Shown here: in pieces, positions 23,065 to 29,655 of the stretch
How the letters are laid out: each line of letters starts with the position of its first letter
How positions within the stretch are numbered: position 1 is the first letter of the stretch
NCBI GenBank assembly: GCA_041567315.1
Contig: JBFGCA010000057.1
Location: 1-29,655 of the forward strand
Origin: JBFGCA01 sp041567315
Lineage (GTDB): Bacteria; Acidobacteriota; Thermoanaerobaculia; Multivoradales; JAHEKO01
Length of the DNA: 29,655 nt
Reading direction: 5' to 3'
Made by a program: the position numbers and the translations under genes
Notes under the pieces: model-generated
Databases searched by the model: none
What the model saw: the letters and a program-made list of their open reading frames with translations, nothing else
Told to the model about the DNA's origin: nothing

Positions 23065-25449
23065 TCAGAATCGCCAGCTAACGCCCGCCGAGGGGAGCAC
23101 GCCGAACCAGTACTCGGGATTGGGGACGTAGGCCGCCTCGCCACCGGGAAGGACAACGAAGTTGCGCTCGTCCACCTCGAAGCCGGCGAGGTTCCGGCGG
23201 TCGTAGAGGTTCTGGACGTCGATGAAGAGCTCGATGCTGCCCCGGCGGCTGAGCTCGAAGTAGCGACTGGCGCGGATATCGAGCCGGTGATAGTCAGTGA
23301 GGTTCTCGTCGTAGATGGGGCCGATCACCGGGACGGCGACGAGCGAGCCGTCCGGCAGCTCGACCGCCTCGGCACTCACCGCCGTCGTCGGCCAGCCAGA
23401 GTGGAAGATCCAGGCGAAGTTGAAGTTCCACTTCGGGCCCATGCGGTAGTTCAGGTTGAGGTTGAGGGCGTGGCGCTGGTCGATATTGCGCGGCGTGTCG
23501 CGACCCTCGAGGCGGTCGGTGACCTCGGACAGCGCATAGTTCATCCACCAGTCGAGCTTGCCGCCGCCGCGCCCGGTCACGAAGAGCTCGAAGCCGCGCG
23601 CCTCCGAGGACTCGGGATCGAGGCGGATGCGGTCGCTGCGCACCTCGGGATTGGGCTCGAACGGGACGAAGAGGTTCTCGTAGCGAACCCGGGCATCCGT
23701 AACCCGGCGGTAGTAGCCGTCGATCCGCACCCGGAGGCTCTGGCCCCAGAGCCGGAAACCGCGCTCCCAGCCGAGCAGGTAGTGCTCGGCGCGCTCGGCG
23801 AGCTGGAACTCGGTCTCGCCGTCCTCGACCTGGAGCTCGTGCGGCCTCTGGCTCTGGAAGAAATAGCCCCAGGCCGCGCGTACGAAACCGCCGGGACCGG
23901 CGTCCCACACCAGGTTCACACGCGGGCTGACCTGGCTGTCGTCGGTCCACGTCTGCTCGTCGTAGCGCGCGCCCAGCTCGAGAGTGAAGGCATCGGTCAG
24001 CTGCACGCGGTCGGCGACGTAGATCGAATACTGCTCGCCCGAGACCGTCTCCTCCACCCGCGTCGACTCACCCGCCACCGGCCCGTCGTCGCTGCCTCCC
24101 GGGACCGCGGAATCGGAGATGTTGAGGTAGTCGTACCGAGAGTCGTAGCTTCGCGCCTCGAAGCCCCACTTGAGGTAGTGACGGGCGCCCCGAAGGTAGC
24201 TCCACTCCTGACGCAGGGTAAAGACGTCTGTATCGCGCTCGTCGCGGATCAGGAAGCGGAGGAAGCCGTCCTCGGCGACCCGCCGGTCGCGATCGATCCG
24301 GCCGGCGGAGCCGAGCGTCTCGACCAGCAGGCTCGAGCCGAGGGCCGCCTGATGATTGATCCACAGGTTGGCGTTGCCGTAGCTGGTGTCGGCCTGCTCA
24401 CGGGTGGGGATCCCGTCTTCGATCTCGAACTCCTCCTCCTCGAGCGAGTCGCTGGCGGCCAGCGCGTTCACTGCCAGGCTCTGGGAGGGCGTGAGCTGGT
24501 AGTCGATCCGGCCCAGAAGGTCCCAGTAGCGTGGGCCACTGCCGCTCCTGCTCTCGTCCTCCTCTTCTTCGGGGCCCGCAATCCCGATCACGATGTCGAG
24601 GTAGCCGCGACGCGCGGAGGCCAGCCAACGCCCCCGGTCGGACGCGAAGTTGCCGCTCCCGCTGCCCCAGAAGCTCGAGATGCTGACCCCGAGGTTGAAC
24701 TGCCGCTCACCGCTGGGCGGCGCCGTTGTCAGGTCGACGACGCTGGCCATCCGGTCGCCGTACTCGCTCGGGAACCCACCGTTGATCATGTCGACGGTGC
24801 CGATCATCTCGGGGTCGACGATGCTGAACACCCCCTGGAAGTCCTTGAGATGGAACGGCTCGTAGACCTCGAGTCCGTTGACCCGCACCATGTTGTCTCG
24901 AAAAAGACCCCCGCGGACGTTGAACTGGGCCGAGACGTCGTTGCCGGCGACACCCGGAAGGTACTGGAGTGCCCGAAACATGTCGTTCCCAAAGTTGGGA
25001 AGCTGGCGGATCTCCTCACGGGTCAGGGCGAGGTCCGGAATCGGTTCCGTACGGTTGATCGAATAGCCGGCCGTGACTTCGATTCGGTCGACGGTCTGTT
25101 TCAGCGGCCGGAGTTGAAACTCGACCTCTGTCACCGCGCCGGCTCGAACCTGCACGACCCGCTCGCTGGCCGCCAGGCCCTCGTCGGCGACCGTCAGGGT
25201 GTAGCGACCCGGCAGGAGGCCCTCGATCCCGAACCGGCCGTCGTCTCCCGAGCGCGTCGACGCGGTCTCCCCGGCGCTGATCTGGATCACTGCGCCAGCG
25301 ATCGGCTCGCCCGCCCAGTCCCGGACGACGCCGGAGATCCGACCGGCGTCCTCGACCTGTGCTCTGGCAGCGGTGCACAGGACGGTGATCAAGGCGAGGC
25401 CGACCGCCGGCCGGGTCCACCAGAGTCTTCCAGTCGATTGCTTTGCCAT
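23065..25449 (-). CDS. TonB-dependent receptor with carboxypeptidase-regulatory-like N-terminus
   Basis: This is 794 residues with a signal peptide (about 1-30, cleavage after AARA). Residues 36-115 are a CarboxypepD_reg-like beta-sandwich (GRISGVVRDWAGEPIAGAVI, GRFGIEGLLPGRYTLTV). The plug lies at about 130-245 (FNVRGGLFRDNMVRVNGLEV, then GGFPSEYGDRMASVVDL). A 22-strand-type barrel runs to the terminal GVSWRF, with the usual final Phe. Family role: active import of a large or scarce ligand across the outer membrane using TonB energy; ligand unknown. There is no STN signalling domain, so it is not a FecA-type transducer. The stop codon lies seven bases from the partial tRNA-Leu repeat. GGGAGAG precedes the ATG. 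Confidence 0.88.
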   Translation of the reverse strand: MAKQSTGRLWWTRPAVGLALITVLCTAARAQVEDAGRISGVVRDWAGEPIAGAVIQISAGETASTRSGDDGRFGIEGLLPGRYTLTVADEGLAASERVVQVRAGAVTEVEFQLRPLKQTVDRIEVTAGYSINRTEPIPDLALTREEIRQLPNFGNDMFRALQYLPGVAGNDVSAQFNVRGGLFRDNMVRVNGLEVYEPFHLKDFQGVFSIVDPEMIGTVDMINGGFPSEYGDRMASVVDLTTAPPSGERQFNLGVSISSFWGSGSGNFASDRGRWLASARRGYLDIVIGIAGPEEEEDESRSGSGPRYWDLLGRIDYQLTPSQSLAVNALAASDSLEEEEFEIEDGIPTREQADTSYGNANLWINHQAALGSSLLVETLGSAGRIDRDRRVAEDGFLRFLIRDERDTDVFTLRQEWSYLRGARHYLKWGFEARSYDSRYDYLNISDSAVPGGSDDGPVAGESTRVEETVSGEQYSIYVADRVQLTDAFTLELGARYDEQTWTDDSQVSPRVNLVWDAGPGGFVRAAWGYFFQSQRPHELQVEDGETEFQLAERAEHYLLGWERGFRLWGQSLRVRIDGYYRRVTDARVRYENLFVPFEPNPEVRSDRIRLDPESSEARGFELFVTGRGGGKLDWWMNYALSEVTDRLEGRDTPRNIDQRHALNLNLNYRMGPKWNFNFAWIFHSGWPTTAVSAEAVELPDGSLVAVPVIGPIYDENLTDYHRLDIRASRYFELSRRGSIELFIDVQNLYDRRNLAGFEVDERNFVVLPGGEAAYVPNPEYWFGVLPSAGVSWRF

Positions 25450-25576
25450 CCTGCTCTCCCGTCACGTTACTGGCGGCCGCCGTCGGCCGCGCTACGGACA
25501 CCGGCCCCGGATCCGCCGGTAGCTTCGAAGTAACGGTAGCACCTTACGATGAAACGGGGATGAAGACCGAGGCGCG
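25450..25576. other. TonB receptor upstream region
   Basis: No gene is seen. On the minus strand two direct copies of GCTACCG lie about 18 bases apart around a TTCGAA palindrome (about 25517-25541), a possible regulator site for the TonB receptor gene. No firm -35/-10 pair was identified. Confidence 0.25.
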
Positions 25577-25790
25577 AGAAACCGCCTGGTGAAGAAGCTC
25601 ACCGAGGCCGTCGAAGAGTGGCGTGCTCCCCTCAGGCGTCAGGTGCCGCTAGCTCGGCAGATCGTCAGTAAGCTCATGGCCGAGAGAAGCACGTGCCCCC
25701 AGGAGGAGCGCGATCGGGCATCGCGACTTCCGGTTCCACGCGATCGGGAACCTGCCTCCCCCGGGACCTCAGAAGCTTGGCAGGTTTAGA
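25577..25790 (+). pseudogene. Decayed C-terminal remnant resembling a serine recombinase
   Basis: The translation LTEAVEEWRAPLRRQVPLAR followed by QIVSKLMAER resembles the segment (W..LLR....QARQIL.KLL..R) near the end of large serine recombinases with a zinc-ribbon region. After one extra base near 25715-25718, the next frame gives HRDFRFHAIGNLPP, which fits the YxFxxxGxL motif that ends those proteins. The remaining several hundred residues, including the catalytic domain, are absent. A TGA at 25550-25552 closes the first frame upstream. The remnant ends eight bases from the tRNA-Leu CCA end, where an integrase gene would be expected. The family call is from memory of the motif and needs a profile search. 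Confidence 0.5.
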
Positions 25791-25797
25791 TGGAACT

Positions 25798-25884
25798 TGG
25801 TGCCGGAGCCGGGACTCGAACCCGGATGACCCGAAGGCCGGGGGATTTTAAGTCCCCTGCGTCTACCCGTTCCGCCACTCCGGC
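25798..25884 (-). tRNA. tRNA-Leu (anticodon UAA)
   Basis: This is 87 bases including an encoded CCA. Acceptor strands GCCGGAG and CTCCGGC pair fully, with discriminator A as required for leucine. The D arm is GCGGAACGGGTAGACGC. The anticodon arm GGGGA-CTTAAAA-TCCCC gives anticodon TAA (25848-25850). A long class II variable arm GGCC-TTC-GGGTC region and a T arm CCGGG-TTCGAGT-CCCGG follow. It reads UUA/UUG codons. The 3' half is duplicated at 23002-23057. Confidence 0.97.
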
Positions 25885-25893
25885 CCGTGAGCG

Positions 25894-25921
25894 ATGCTAG
25901 CAGCGGCGGGAGCCCCGTCCA
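25894..25921 (-). promoter_or_regulatory. Sigma-70-like promoter of tRNA-Leu
   Basis: On the minus strand, TGGACG (25916-25921) and TAGCAT (25894-25899) are separated by 16 bases. The -10 lies ten bases before the tRNA 5' end, giving a very short leader. The match is moderate (four of six in each box). Confidence 0.4.
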
Positions 25922-25960
25922 CATGGTGTCCGGGGCGTTGAGTAAGCTCCGGCCGGCCCG

Positions 25961-28306
25961 GTGACGCCTTCGATTCTCATCGTTCTCGGGATCCTGGTCG
26001 GGGCGATCGTCCTGTTCGTGACCGAGAAGCTGCGCGCCGATCTGGTGGCGCTGCTGGTGATGCTGGCGCTGGCGCTCAGCGGCGTCCTGACCGGTGATCA
26101 GGCGATCGCCGGCTTCAGCAACGAGGCGGTGATCACCATCGCCTCGGTGCTCATCCTCAGCGGCGGGCTCATGCGGAGCGGCGTCGCCCACCTGATCGGC
26201 CGCCGGGTGCTGCGCTACGCCGGCCGCAAGCCGGCGCGGCTGACGCCGGTGCTGATGATGACGGTGGGTCTGCTGTCGGGGATCATGAACGACATCGGGA
26301 TCACCGCCCTGATGCTGCCGGTGGTGCTCGAGATCGCCCGCCGGATCGAGCTGGCCCCCTCCAAGCTGCTGATGCCGCTCGCCTTCGGGTCGCTGCTCGG
26401 CGGCATGACCACCCTGATCGGCACCTCTCCCAACATCCTGATCGCGGGCGCCCTGGCCGACGCCGGGCTCGAGCCGTTCGACATGTTCGACTTCACGCCG
26501 GTGGGCCTCGCCGCGCTGGTCGTCGGGGTGGCCTACATGTCGCTTTGGGGCCGCCGCCTGCTCCCCGACCGCGACCCCCGGCGGCAGGCGGCGCAGGAGG
26601 AGCTGGGCGACCTCTACGAGCTGGACAAGGTGCTCGCCTCGCTCACCGTCCCCGCCGGCTCGCCGCTCGAGGGCCGGGCGCTCGCCGAGAGCCAGCTCGG
26701 CAACGCGCTCGGCCTCAACGTCGTCGCCGTCCGCCGCGGCGGCGAGCTGCGGCTCGCCCCGGGGCCCGATTTCTTGCTGGCGGCCGGCGACGAGCTGCTG
26801 ACCGAGGGGCGCCTCGACCGCTTCGAGGCGCTCCGCGCCTGGCGCCAGCTCGTCGTCGAGCCCGCCGAGCGCGCGCTGGAGCGCATCTCGACCGCCGAGA
26901 TCGATCTGCTCGAGGCCGAGATCGCGGACGACTCCGCCCTCGCCGGCCGCACCACCCTCGAGGCCGACCTCCGCCGCCGGCTGGGGATTCACGTCCTGGC
27001 CCTCGAGCGCGGCGGTCAGGTCCGGCGCACCCAGCTCCGGCACGTCCCTTTCGAGCCCGGCGACCGGCTGCTGATCGCCGCCGCCGCCGGCCGGTCGGAG
27101 GAGATCGCCAGACTGGGCGAGCTGGGCGCGGTGCGTCGGCCCGAGATGGGCGAGGTGGCCGCCAGATACGAGCTCAGGCGCCGGCTGCACAGCGTCGAGG
27201 TGCCCGCGGACTCGCTGCTCGCCGGCCAGCGCCTCTCCGAGACGCGCCTGGCCGACGCCTTCGGTCTGACCGTGCTGGCCATCGTCCGCGACGGCGAGGC
27301 GCGGCTGCTGCCCGACCCGGACCAGGCGCTGGCGGCCGAAGACGTCCTGCTCCTCCGCGGCCGTTCCGAGGACCTGGAGGTCCTCAAGGCGCTGCAGGGC
27401 CTGGAGGTCAGCCACGAGCGGCCGCCCGGCTTCGCCGACCTCGAGTCCGAGCTGGTGGGTCTGGTGGAAGCCTCGCTGTCGCCGCGCACGACCCTGGCCG
27501 GCCGCCGCATCGCCGAGCTCGACTTCCGCACCCGCTACGGCCTGTCGGTCCTGGCGATCTGGCGCAACGGCCGCGCCTACCGCAGCGGCCTGGCGCAGAT
27601 GGCCCTCCAGCTCGGCGACGCCTTCCTCCTCTACGGCGACCGCCGCCATCTCGGCCGGCTGGCCGCCGACCCCGACTTCTACGTCCTGACCAAGGAGGCG
27701 CAGGCGCCCCCGCGCCAGGAGAAGGCGCCGGTCAGCGCCCTGATCATGGGCGGCGTGCTGGCCGCGGTCGTCAGCGGCGTGCTGCCGGTCTACATCGCGG
27801 CGCCCACCGGCGCGCTGCTGATGGTCCTCACCGGCTGCCTGACCATCGAGGAGGCCTACCGCTCGATCGAGCTCAAGGCGGTGCTGCTCATCGCCGGCAT
27901 GTTGAGTCTCGGCCTGGCCATGGAAGAGACCGGCGCCGCGGCCCTGCTGGCCGAGGAGGTGCTCGGCTCGCTCGCCGCCCTCGGCCCCCGCGCGCTGATC
28001 GCCGGCCTCTTCGTGATCACCGCGCTGTCGGCCCAGATCATGCCCACCGCCGCGGTCGCCGTGCTGATGTCCCCGGTCGCCCTCGACACCGCCGTCGCCC
28101 TCGACCTCTCCCCCCACGCCCTGCTCATGGTCCTCGCCATCGGCGCCTCCTGCGCCTTCATGAGCCCCGTCGGCCACGCCGTCAACCTCCTGGTCATGGG
28201 CTTCGGCGGCTACCGCTTCACCGACTACACCAAAGTCGGCCTGCCCCTCACCCTCCTCCTGCTCCTGGTCGTCGTCTTCTTCTTGCCCGTGGTGTGGCCG
28301 CTCTGA
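25961..28306 (+). CDS. SLC13-type permease with four RCK_C-like repeats
   Basis: This is 781 residues. N-terminal membrane half: helices in about 5-200, including the hairpin motif GGMTTLIGTSPNILI (147-161). C-terminal membrane half: about 590-780, including PTAAVAVLMSPVAL, the matching repeat. Between them lie four RCK_C (TrkA-C)-like units at about 224-284, 314-376, 408-468 and 498-560. Each reads V..gS.L.G..L.e..l...gl.VlAi.R.G.....p.....l..GD.LL. Family members usually have two. The family carries sulfate, dicarboxylates or other anions with Na+ or H+; the substrate is not readable here. The GTG at 25961 lacks a clear ribosome site, so the start is somewhat uncertain. Confidence 0.87.
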   Translation: MTPSILIVLGILVGAIVLFVTEKLRADLVALLVMLALALSGVLTGDQAIAGFSNEAVITIASVLILSGGLMRSGVAHLIGRRVLRYAGRKPARLTPVLMMTVGLLSGIMNDIGITALMLPVVLEIARRIELAPSKLLMPLAFGSLLGGMTTLIGTSPNILIAGALADAGLEPFDMFDFTPVGLAALVVGVAYMSLWGRRLLPDRDPRRQAAQEELGDLYELDKVLASLTVPAGSPLEGRALAESQLGNALGLNVVAVRRGGELRLAPGPDFLLAAGDELLTEGRLDRFEALRAWRQLVVEPAERALERISTAEIDLLEAEIADDSALAGRTTLEADLRRRLGIHVLALERGGQVRRTQLRHVPFEPGDRLLIAAAAGRSEEIARLGELGAVRRPEMGEVAARYELRRRLHSVEVPADSLLAGQRLSETRLADAFGLTVLAIVRDGEARLLPDPDQALAAEDVLLLRGRSEDLEVLKALQGLEVSHERPPGFADLESELVGLVEASLSPRTTLAGRRIAELDFRTRYGLSVLAIWRNGRAYRSGLAQMALQLGDAFLLYGDRRHLGRLAADPDFYVLTKEAQAPPRQEKAPVSALIMGGVLAAVVSGVLPVYIAAPTGALLMVLTGCLTIEEAYRSIELKAVLLIAGMLSLGLAMEETGAAALLAEEVLGSLAALGPRALIAGLFVITALSAQIMPTAAVAVLMSPVALDTAVALDLSPHALLMVLAIGASCAFMSPVGHAVNLLVMGFGGYRFTDYTKVGLPLTLLLLLVVVFFLPVVWPL

Positions 28307-28321
28307 TCCGGGGCGGGATCA
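28304..28321 (+). terminator. Hairpin at the end of the permease gene
   Basis: TGATCC (28304-28309) and GGATCA (28316-28321) form a perfect 6-bp inverted repeat with a six-base loop, overlapping the stop codon. It has no U-run, and the toxin-antitoxin promoter begins immediately after. It could be a weak terminator or part of the operator region. Confidence 0.3.
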
Positions 28322-28322
28322 A

Positions 28323-28356
28323 GCGCTTGACACCAGGCGCTTGATAGCCTAGGCTA
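28323..28356 (+). promoter_or_regulatory. Toxin-antitoxin promoter with direct repeats and a palindromic operator
   Basis: A perfect -35 TTGACA (28327-28332) and a -10 TAGGCT (28350-28355) are spaced by 17 bases. GCGCTTGA occurs twice in the same orientation (28323-28330 and 28337-28344), the first overlapping the -35. A 12-base perfect palindrome TAGCCTAGGCTA (28345-28356) covers the -10. Such repeats are typical binding sites of ribbon-helix-helix antitoxins, giving autorepression. Confidence 0.65.
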
Positions 28357-28380
28357 CAGGTTGCGGAAGGGAGACGTGCG

Positions 28381-28620
28381 ATGGCGACCGCGACAGTGAG
28401 AATCCCGGCGGAGAAAAGGGACATCTTGAGGATCATCGCGGGGATCGAGAAGACCGAGATGAAGGAGATCCTCTCGGAGCTGATCGACGAGTACATCGAG
28501 CGGCATCGGGAGACTCTGGATCTGCTGTCCAGGCCCGAGTGGGTCGAGCTCATCACTCTCGGCAAGCAAGAGGTCGCCAAAGGGGTCGAGGGCAAGGGGC
28601 TCGATGAGCTGGCGGATTGA
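28381..28620 (+). CDS. Antitoxin, ribbon-helix-helix type (type II TA)
   Basis: This is 79 residues, with GGAAGGGAG seven bases before the ATG. The N-terminus MATATVRIPAEKRDILRIIA has the short beta strand (TVRIP) followed by a helix, and then MKEILSELIDEYIERHR as the second helix, fitting the RHH DNA-binding fold. The C-terminal 30 residues (LLSRPEWVELITLGKQEVAK) would wrap and neutralise the toxin. The gene overlaps the toxin gene by 17 bases. Autoregulation through the upstream repeats is likely. Confidence 0.8.
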   Translation: MATATVRIPAEKRDILRIIAGIEKTEMKEILSELIDEYIERHRETLDLLSRPEWVELITLGKQEVAKGVEGKGLDELAD

Positions 28621-28870
28621 GGTCAAGCCAGCCGCCGAAAAGCAGTACCTCGAGCTCGACAGCACCACCCGCCGCCGGATCAAGGCTGCCCTTCGCGAAA
28701 TCGAGGACTCGGAGCAGCCGTTGCTGCATCCCCGGGTACGGCCGCTGACCGGCCAGCTCAGAGGGGACTGCAGGGTGCGAGTGGGGGACTGGCGGGTTCT
28801 CATGACCCCCGATCGCGAGGGCAGGGTTCTCTGCGTGTACGCGATCCTCCCTCGCGGTGATGCCTATTGA
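28604..28870 (+). CDS. RelE/ParE-superfamily toxin
   Basis: This is 88 residues, starting inside the antitoxin gene. The sequence follows the RelE/ParE pattern: WRIEVKPAAEKQYLELDSTT (first strand and helix), RRRIKAALREIED, then RPLTGQLRGDCRVRVGDWRV and VLCVYAILPRGDAY, the latter matching the family ending (..v..I.hRgdaY). Members either cleave mRNA on the ribosome (RelE) or poison gyrase (ParE); the sequence alone does not decide. The central RVRVGDWRVLM contains the conserved Arg/Tyr-region strand. An antitoxin lies directly upstream. Confidence 0.88.
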   Translation: MSWRIEVKPAAEKQYLELDSTTRRRIKAALREIEDSEQPLLHPRVRPLTGQLRGDCRVRVGDWRVLMTPDREGRVLCVYAILPRGDAY

Positions 28871-28904
28871 GCTAGGCTGGGAGGCTGAAACGGAGAGAGG
28901 TCGG

Positions 28905-29552
28905 ATGCAGCGAAGAACCCGCCAGTACGAGGGCAACGGGATCGTCGTCGAATACGAGGTGGCCCGGTGCATCCACGCCGAGAGATGCGTCCGCGGCTTG
29001 CCGAGGGTCTTCGACTCTGCCGCACGACCGTGGATCCAGCCGAGTCACGCGGCGGCCGACGCGATTGCCGAGGTCATCCGTCAGTGCCCTACCGGCGCGT
29101 TGCGCTATCGACGCACCGACGGCGGCGAAGAGGAGCACCCGGCCGAGAACCGGGTGAGCGTCGTACCGGACGGTCCCCTCTACCTGGTAGGGCGCCTGCG
29201 TTTGCGAACGCCCGACGGTGCGGTGGCCGAAGAGCAGAGGATCGCGCTCTGCCGCTGTGGAGACTCCAAGAACAAGCCGTTCTGCGACAACAGCCACCTG
29301 GAAAAGGGCTTCGTCGACTCGGGGGTCGTGAAGGAGCACCGCCTCCAACCGACGACGCAGCCCGCCGACGGCGCCCTGAGCCTCGCGCCGGCGCCGAACG
29401 GACCGATTCTCGTGGAGGGCCCTCTGCAGGTGATCGGGGCTGACGGCAGCTCGTCGGCAGGCGGCAAGGCCGCTCTGTGTCGCTGCGGCGCCTCGGACTC
29501 CAAGCCCTACTGCGACGGCTCGCACGCCAGGGTTGGCTTCAGAGCCGACTAG
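28905..29552 (+). CDS. Iron-sulfur protein: divergent 4Fe-4S domain plus two CDGSH domains
   Basis: This is 215 residues from the ATG at 28905, with GGAGAGAGG just upstream; an earlier in-frame GTG at 28857 lies inside the toxin gene and is less likely. Residues 14-70 form a Fer4_19-like divergent ferredoxin domain (VARCIHAERC, RQCPTGALRY; Cys 22, 28, 61). Residues 90-140 and 165-213 are two CDGSH-type domains: CRCGDSKNKPFCDNSH (C116, C118, C127, H131; Asn for the usual Gly) and CRCGASDSKPYCDGSH (C192, C194, C203, H207). The Cys3His set of each would hold a 2Fe-2S cluster. Likely a cytosolic electron-transfer or cluster-handling protein; partner unknown. Confidence 0.87.
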   Translation: MQRRTRQYEGNGIVVEYEVARCIHAERCVRGLPRVFDSAARPWIQPSHAAADAIAEVIRQCPTGALRYRRTDGGEEEHPAENRVSVVPDGPLYLVGRLRLRTPDGAVAEEQRIALCRCGDSKNKPFCDNSHLEKGFVDSGVVKEHRLQPTTQPADGALSLAPAPNGPILVEGPLQVIGADGSSSAGGKAALCRCGASDSKPYCDGSHARVGFRAD

Positions 29553-29655
29553 TGGACCGTAACGGATGAAATCGTAGTGGATGATCGAGTCCACGGTTTC
29601 GAGGTCATGGCGCGGCGACGCAGGCATAGCGGGACTATGGCGAGGAGCCGCAACG

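Larger units (their letters stand above)
23002..25884. mobile_element. Candidate small tRNA-Leu-integrated island carrying a TonB receptor
   Basis: The bounds are the intact tRNA-Leu (25798-25884) and the repeated 3' half (23002-23057), in direct orientation, with the inserted DNA on the 3' side of the tRNA as expected for tRNA-targeted integration. Contents: one TonB-dependent receptor gene, and a decayed sequence resembling the end of a recombinase abutting the tRNA. No intact integrase is present, so it would not be self-mobile. The region is visibly less GC-rich than the FecR and ABC genes to its left. An alternative is a deletion or rearrangement between tandem tRNA-Leu genes. Confidence 0.6.

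Noticed and set aside
22392..25449. FecI-FecR-FecA type signalling system (sigma, FecR, TonB receptor side by side)
   Set aside because: The receptor lacks an N-terminal STN signalling domain, the FecR domain is in an anti-sigma with a zinc finger, and the tRNA-repeat boundary suggests the receptor arrived separately.
25769..28177. An 802-residue reverse-strand open frame
   Set aside because: Gln/His/Gly-rich nonsense composition opposite the SLC13-type permease and running through the tRNA-Leu gene; a shadow.

Overview
This is a GC-rich bacterial window of about 29.7 kb with tightly packed genes. The secreted proteins with thrombospondin type 3 and FG-GAP repeats, the kinase-like protein with a PEGA domain, the membrane-anchored PQQ-propeller protein, and the TonB receptor with a carboxypeptidase-regulatory-like N-terminus together suggest Acidobacteriota, perhaps the Thermoanaerobaculia lineage. 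That placement is inference; there is no rRNA or other phylogenetic marker here. Promoters that can be recognised include sigma-70-like sites, one sigma-54-like site and one ECF-like site.

Layout. 1-6132 (+): a candidate class I cyclic-di-GMP (GEMM) riboswitch precedes a secreted calcium-binding-repeat protein. Next come a membrane kinase-like protein with degraded catalytic motifs, translationally coupled to a TPR-like membrane-anchored protein, then a Cys/His-rich exported small protein, a diheme cytochrome c and a small membrane protein. 6134-7435 (-): a trypsin-fold protease without signal peptide, and a small protein resembling the protease's own N-terminal domain. 7436-9881 (+): the C-terminal stump of a CNT nucleoside transporter, an APC amino-acid permease, and an outer-membrane barrel protein behind a sigma-54-like promoter. 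9912-15869: an FG-GAP propeller protein (-), a DUF1579 protein (+), a PQQ-propeller membrane protein (-) and a CPA2/Kef antiporter (-). 16026-19631 (-): a four-gene operon with two complete ABC-2 type modules. 19717-22946 (-): an ECF sigma factor coupled to a very large anti-sigma/FecR-like membrane protein.

23002-25884 looks like a small integrated island. An intact tRNA-Leu(UAA) lies at one end and a direct repeat of its 3' half at the other. Between them are a TonB-dependent receptor, whose stop codon lies 7 bases from the repeat, and a frameshifted remnant resembling the C-terminus of a serine recombinase next to the tRNA.

25961-29552 (+): an SLC13-type permease with four RCK_C-like repeats instead of the usual two, a type II toxin-antitoxin pair with a structured promoter/operator, and an iron-sulfur protein combining a divergent 4Fe-4S domain with two CDGSH domains.

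Most genes concern the cell envelope: surface proteins, export, transport and trans-envelope signalling. Points most worth a second look are the tRNA-bounded TonB island, the riboswitch in front of a protein whose C-terminal tail recurs in a second secreted protein, the stand-alone copy of the protease N-terminal domain, and the likely pseudokinase.
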